Of a stretch of DNA of 64,000 bases, positions 60,033 to 64,000 are shown one piece after another. The stretch is taken from positions 310,001-374,000 of the forward strand of contig CAKOHZ010000001.1 in the NCBI GenBank assembly GCA_934086315.1. The letters are read 5' to 3'. The DNA comes from an uncultured Bacilli bacterium. GTDB taxonomy: Bacteria; Bacillota_I; Bacilli_A; RF39; UBA660. A program made the translations under genes and the position numbers. Each line of letters opens with the position of its first letter. The stretch's first letter is position 1. The notes under the pieces are model-generated. The model ran no database searches and was not told the origin of the DNA. It saw nothing but the letters and a program-made list of their open reading frames with translations.

Positions 60033-60590
60033 ATGAACATAAAAATAGGTGTATCAAACCATCACATTCATTTGACTAAAGAAGTATTAGAAATATTATT
60101 TGGTAAAGGATATGAATTAACTCCTAAAAGATATTTAACTCAAAAAGGTCAATATGCGTGTGAAGAAACAGTAACTCTTAAAAAAGAAAAAAAAGTATTA
60201 GAACATGTAAGAATTATAGGTCCATGTAGAAAGTATACTCAAGTTGAATTACTTGAAACTGATAATGAATTCTTTGAACTAGACTGCCCAGTAAGAAAAA
60301 GCGGAGACTTAGTAGGTAGTGAAACTATAACTATAGTGGGTCCTAAAGGTGAATACGAAGCAGTAGAATCAACTATTATTGCTGATAGACATATTCATAT
60401 GAGTAAGGAAGATTTAGAAACATTCAAAAGACATAATGATGAAGTAGTAAAAGTAAACGTAGAAAATGGTGTTACTTTAGATGATGTACATATCAAATCA
60501 GATGAAACTTGTGTACTTGAAATGCATATGAATAAAGATGAAGCAACAAAGCTTGGTATTGAAACTGGAATGGAAGTGAAGATATGCTAA
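60033..60590 (+). CDS. pduL: PduL-type phosphotransacetylase
   Basis: Converts acyl phosphate and CoA to acyl-CoA and phosphate. About 185 residues with two PTAC half-domains: SNHHIHLTKE and later ADRHIHMSKED carry the metal-binding histidines, with IGPCRKYTQVELL between. There is no microcompartment-targeting extension, so it is probably a housekeeping acetate enzyme. The ATG at 60033 has GGAGG and a TATAAT just upstream. It could use acetyl phosphate made by phosphoketolase. It overlaps the ABC gene by 7 bases. Confidence 0.94.
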   Translation: MNIKIGVSNHHIHLTKEVLEILFGKGYELTPKRYLTQKGQYACEETVTLKKEKKVLEHVRIIGPCRKYTQVELLETDNEFFELDCPVRKSGDLVGSETITIVGPKGEYEAVESTIIADRHIHMSKEDLETFKRHNDEVVKVNVENGVTLDDVHIKSDETCVLEMHMNKDEATKLGIETGMEVKIC

Positions 60591-61483
60591 AAGTTGAGCA
60601 TGTAACTAAATACTATGACAACTTTAGAGCAGTAAATGACCTTTCATTCGAAGTAAAAGAAGGAGAAATATTTGGTCTTTTAGGTGTTAATGGTGCTGGT
60701 AAAACAACAACATTCAGAATGATTATGGGACTTCTTGATAAAACAGAAGGAAATATTACACTTAATGGTAAAAAGATAGACTATAGTGTATCAGATGAAA
60801 TAGGTTTCTTAACAGAAGAAAGAAGTTTATTACCATCAAAAACAGTATTAGAACAAGCTATATTCTATGGAGTACTAAAAGGATTAACTGAAAAAGAAGT
60901 AGAAAAAAGACTAGATAAATACCTAGAAGAATTTGATATAACAGACTATAAAAATAAAAAGATAAAAGAACTTTCAAAAGGAAACCAACAAAAAATACAA
61001 TTCATAATAAGTATAATTCATGAACCAAAACTACTTATACTAGATGAACCATTCAGTGGACTAGATCCAATAAACGTAGAAATGTTCAAAAAAGAAATAC
61101 TAAGACTTAAAAAGAAAGGTACTATGATTATATTCTCATCACACATGATGGAACACATAGAATACTTTTGTGATTCACTAATAATTCTTGTAAAAGGAAA
61201 TACAGTCTTAGAAGGAAAACTAACTAAAATAAAGAAAGATTTTAGAAAGAAAAATGTAAAAGTACAAGCATCTTTAGATGAAAAAGAAATTCTTAAAGTT
61301 AAAGGTGTTGAAGGAATAGAAAAGAATAAAGACGAGTACACTATTAAACTAGAAGATGAATCTTATGTTAATGACTTATTTAAAGCAATATCTAAGTATG
61401 ATAATGTAACTAAATTCGTTGTTGAAGAACCAACTTTAAATGAAATATTTGTTAGTAAAGTAGGTGAAGTATATGAAAAATAA
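60584..61483 (+). CDS. ABC transporter ATP-binding protein, NatA type
   Basis: A 299-residue ATPase: Walker A GVNGAGKTT, signature LSKGNQQK, Walker B LLILDEPFSGLD, and the switch SSHMMEHIEYFCD. The C-terminal extension (about 215-299) is that of NatA/YhaQ-type exporters of Bacillota. It overlaps its permease gene by 20 bases and pduL by 7, so all three are probably on one transcript. Confidence 0.93.
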   Translation: MLKVEHVTKYYDNFRAVNDLSFEVKEGEIFGLLGVNGAGKTTTFRMIMGLLDKTEGNITLNGKKIDYSVSDEIGFLTEERSLLPSKTVLEQAIFYGVLKGLTEKEVEKRLDKYLEEFDITDYKNKKIKELSKGNQQKIQFIISIIHEPKLLILDEPFSGLDPINVEMFKKEILRLKKKGTMIIFSSHMMEHIEYFCDSLIILVKGNTVLEGKLTKIKKDFRKKNVKVQASLDEKEILKVKGVEGIEKNKDEYTIKLEDESYVNDLFKAISKYDNVTKFVVEEPTLNEIFVSKVGEVYEK

Positions 61484-62819
61484 ATTCAAGTTTTTAACAA
61501 AAGATAGTCTTAAGAAAAAAATATGTACTAAGTCATTCTTGATAGTAAACATAGTTATATTCTTAATAACAATTTGTCTAATTAACCTAGATAGTGTTGT
61601 TAAACTATTTGGTGGAGACTTTGATAAAGAAATAAATGTATACGTTATTGATGAAGTGGGTATCTATGATGAACTTGAAGAAACAATGAAAACTGGATAC
61701 AAAGATATACTAAATAACTATAATGCTAGTCTTACTAAGACAGATAAGACATTGGATGAATTAAAAGAAGAAATTATTAAAGATGAAACAAAAGATATAA
61801 TAATAAATATTAAAAAAATTGAAACTACAACACTTGATAAAATGTTTGATGTAGATATGATATCTTATGATTATATTGATAATATCTTATATCAAGACTT
61901 GCTTAATGCTCTTAATACTACTAAAGTAAATATGGCAATGAAGAGTGCAAATATTAGTGAAGAAGTGTTAAGTAGTATATATAAAAATGTAGAAATAAAT
62001 AGAATATATTTAGATGAAAATTTAAATGAAAATGAAGAACTTATTAAATTAATAGGTAGCATAATTATAATAGTATTTATAGTACCATTCTTTATATTAA
62101 TAGTACTTATGGTTCAAATGATAGGTGCAGAAATTAATGAAGAGAAGAGTACTAAGAGTATGGAGATAATTATATCGAGTGTAACACCTGAAGCACATTT
62201 TATGTCTAAGTTAGTCGCATCAAATGTATTTGCTTTATTCCAAGGATTCTTACTTCTATTCTATGCTTTCATAGGTAGTGGTATTAGATTCTTTACAACT
62301 TCAGGAAGTGTTACTTCAGGAGTAGTAGGAGCAGAAACTACAAGTAAAGTAAGTACATATATAACGATGTTCTTACAAAGTGATATGGCATCTAAATTAC
62401 TTGCTGGTATACCATTCTTCTTAATATTAATAATACTTAGTTTCTTAGCATACTCATTATTTATAGGTGTACTTGCTAGTATGACAACAAGTATGGAAGA
62501 CTATAATCAAATACAAACACCAGTTATGATCTTCTTAATGTTAGGGTATTATTTAGCACTTTATGCATCCGTTTATCAAGGAGCTGTATTCATAAAAGCA
62601 GCTGCATTCATACCATTTATATCAGGTATACTCGCACCAGTAATGTATACGCTTGGCGAAATGACAATAATAGATCTAGTAATAGCTATACTTCTTATGG
62701 TAATTACATGTTTCCTATTATATAAATATGGACTTAGAATCTATAAAGAAGGAATACTTAATTATTCATCAAGTAAGTTATGGAAAAAGATGTTTAAATC
62801 TTTAAAAAATAAAAATTAA
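61464..62819 (+). CDS. ABC-2 permease, NatB/YhaP type
   Basis: A 451-residue permease with one N-terminal helix, an outside domain of about 150 residues (EINVYVIDEVGIYDELEETM), then six helices. MVQMIGAEINEEKSTKSMEI is the coupling motif of the NatB/YhaP group. Probable function: Na+ or drug efflux; not proven from sequence. Followed by a terminator. Confidence 0.92.
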   Translation: MKYMKNKFKFLTKDSLKKKICTKSFLIVNIVIFLITICLINLDSVVKLFGGDFDKEINVYVIDEVGIYDELEETMKTGYKDILNNYNASLTKTDKTLDELKEEIIKDETKDIIINIKKIETTTLDKMFDVDMISYDYIDNILYQDLLNALNTTKVNMAMKSANISEEVLSSIYKNVEINRIYLDENLNENEELIKLIGSIIIIVFIVPFFILIVLMVQMIGAEINEEKSTKSMEIIISSVTPEAHFMSKLVASNVFALFQGFLLLFYAFIGSGIRFFTTSGSVTSGVVGAETTSKVSTYITMFLQSDMASKLLAGIPFFLILIILSFLAYSLFIGVLASMTTSMEDYNQIQTPVMIFLMLGYYLALYASVYQGAVFIKAAAFIPFISGILAPVMYTLGEMTIIDLVIAILLMVITCFLLYKYGLRIYKEGILNYSSSKLWKKMFKSLKNKN

Positions 62820-62845
62820 TGTTAACAACATGTTAACATTTTTAT
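62818..62845 (+). terminator. terminator of the pduL-ABC operon
   Basis: Stem AATGTTAAC / GTTAACATT with AACAT loop, then T-run; the stem begins at the stop codon. Confidence 0.8.
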
Positions 62846-62915
62846 TTACGTTAATTAATACTTTTATTTTACATATATAATGTTTTGTGTTAAAATATAT
62901 GTCCAAGGAGAATAT

Positions 62916-63620
62916 ATGAGAAAAGATAGAATACATAGTGAAATTCCACAAGGGTATTATAGTAAAAGGTTAAGTAATGGTAATAATGGAACATGTTATT
63001 TAACAGATTTTGATATGGTTTATAAAGAATATTTATATGAATATGAATATTTAAAGGAATTAGAATATCTATCTTATCATAAGAGTGACTTTGTTGCTTT
63101 TCCAGAAGAATTTGTATTTATAGCAGAAAAAGAAAAAAAATCGTTAAGAGGTTACTTAATGAAATATATAGAAGGCATAACTTTAGATCAACTAGATGAA
63201 GCAACTAAATTAAGAGATGTTATATATGCACTAAATGAATTTGAAAGAGAAATGTTAAGATTAACTATGGAAGGAATTATTTTTACTGACTTAAATCAAA
63301 GAAATTTAATTTATACACCAGATGGTTTAATCAAAGCAGTAGATACAGACTTATATGATGTAACTTCGGATGATGATTTCAAAAGATTATATAGAGAAAA
63401 TCTAAAAGAATTAGCCGCAACAATAATATCTCAATTTGTAAAAGAAAGAAGTTATAAAAATGGTTACATGGATGAACTAATAAGAGATTGTGGAGCTTAT
63501 GGAAAAATAAGAAGTAGTAATCTTTTAGAAGAATTAAGTGATGAAGCAAGAAAAGAAACAAAAGAAGAAATAGAAACAATTGGTGAATTTAAAAGAACAC
63601 TAGAAATGTTAAAAAAATAA
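62916..63620 (+). CDS. protein kinase-like fold protein
   Basis: About 234 residues. MVYKEYLYEYEYLKELEYLS carries a candidate nucleotide-binding lysine, LMKYIEGITLDQL looks like the hinge, and IIFTDLNQRNLIYTPDG with AVDTDLYD corresponds to a kinase catalytic loop (D...N) and metal-binding aspartate. It is shorter than classic Ser/Thr kinases; substrates are unknown. The ATG at 62916 has AAGGAG upstream. Confidence 0.65.
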   Translation: MRKDRIHSEIPQGYYSKRLSNGNNGTCYLTDFDMVYKEYLYEYEYLKELEYLSYHKSDFVAFPEEFVFIAEKEKKSLRGYLMKYIEGITLDQLDEATKLRDVIYALNEFEREMLRLTMEGIIFTDLNQRNLIYTPDGLIKAVDTDLYDVTSDDDFKRLYRENLKELAATIISQFVKERSYKNGYMDELIRDCGAYGKIRSSNLLEELSDEARKETKEEIETIGEFKRTLEMLKK

Positions 63621-63670
63621 TAATTGGAAAAAAGAATATAATTAAAATATGTTAAAAAGGAGTGATAAGT

Positions 63671-64000
63671 GTGAATATAGGAATAGATATAGATGATACT
63701 TTAACTAATACAAATGAAGCAAGTGAAGAGTATGTTATTAAATATGAAAATGAGCATCCAGAAATTAAACTAGATCGATATAAATTAATAAGAGGTACAT
63801 TAGATACACCAGAATTAAAAGAATTCTTTAGTGAAAACGCAACAAATATTTGCGATAAAGTAACTATAAAAGAAAATGCGAAAGAAGTAATAGATAAATT
63901 AAGAAGTGAAGGAAACAAAATATATTTTATAACAGCTAGAAGTGATACATACTTTAAAGATGCTCATAAATATGTAGAAGATTATTTAAAAAAGAATGAT
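63671..64000 (+). CDS. HAD-family nucleotidase (partial, 3' end beyond window)
   Basis: The first 110 residues are visible. NIGIDIDDTLTNT is the HAD nucleophile motif DxDDT, and IYFITARSD is motif II. The pattern, with a helical cap after motif I, suits the 5'-(deoxy)nucleotidase group of HAD proteins. Translation begins at GTG (63671), eight bases after AAGGAG. Gene 3' end lies outside. Confidence 0.85.
   Translation, partial: MNIGIDIDDTLTNTNEASEEYVIKYENEHPEIKLDRYKLIRGTLDTPELKEFFSENATNICDKVTIKENAKEVIDKLRSEGNKIYFITARSDTYFKDAHKYVEDYLKKND

Noticed and set aside
1..64000. Mycoplasma-type code with TGA as tryptophan
   Set aside because: Tryptophans in conserved motifs use TGG, and TGA ends intact genes (for example at 8996-8998 and 17157-17159).

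Overview
The window is a 64 kb piece of a very AT-rich, low-GC Gram-positive (Bacillota) chromosome. TGA is used as a stop codon, so this is not a Mycoplasma-type code. Purine-rich ribosome binding sites, A+T-rich codon use, MurE with the DNPR motif, an rplI-dnaB-rlmH block and several spore-coat-type genes (CotJA/B-like, CotJC, GerQ-like, Cse60-like, SpoVB/MurJ-like) suggest an uncultured gut-type member of the Bacilli that forms spores or descends from a spore former. This placement is inferred from gene content; no marker gene was compared.

Layout. 1-5620: a bacitracin-type ABC exporter, a cotJ operon with a sporulation-like promoter, tsaE and phosphoketolase. 5652-8444: two related Tim44-domain/zinc-ribbon units whose non-coding flanks are also duplicated. 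8483-17690: an HD hydrolase, murE, an MBL hydrolase, a MraZ-like protein, an EamA transporter, mscL, and a tight operon ending in a membrane-anchored HExxH protease. 17688-21485: an FtsX-type ABC exporter with its TetR regulator. 21466-23647: hypothetical and B3/B4-domain proteins. 23679-23890: a tRNA-Gly(TCC) with an unusual T-loop.

23.9-32.5 kb is a mobile island: a large serine recombinase preceded by a strong hairpin, an oriT-like region, a MobV relaxase, a YhcG/DUF1016 nuclease, small membrane proteins, an XRE regulator and an AbiA-like reverse transcriptase, probably an anti-phage gene. From 32.3 to 41.4 kb the DNA is scarred and modular. It holds three copies of a small structured RNA, two about 300 bp non-coding modules with conserved ends but different iteron-like cores, three 19-bp-spacer MerR-type promoters, and remnants of flavodoxin, GyrI-like and possible methyltransferase genes, interleaved with intact SDR, MerR, S41 protease, YbaK and redox genes.

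42.4-64 kb is mostly core: ligA, a sensor diguanylate cyclase, a YihY protein, a Cse60-like gene with a flippase, rplI-dnaB-M23 peptidase-rlmH, an AGCS-type transporter, ung, a gerQ-like gene, pduL, a NatAB-type ABC exporter, a kinase-like protein and a truncated nucleotidase. Phosphoketolase and PduL together would link sugar phosphates to acetyl phosphate and acetyl-CoA. Across the window many genes share a compact start: an extended -10 box (TGnTATAAT), a few bases, then the ribosome binding site, so most leaders would be very short.
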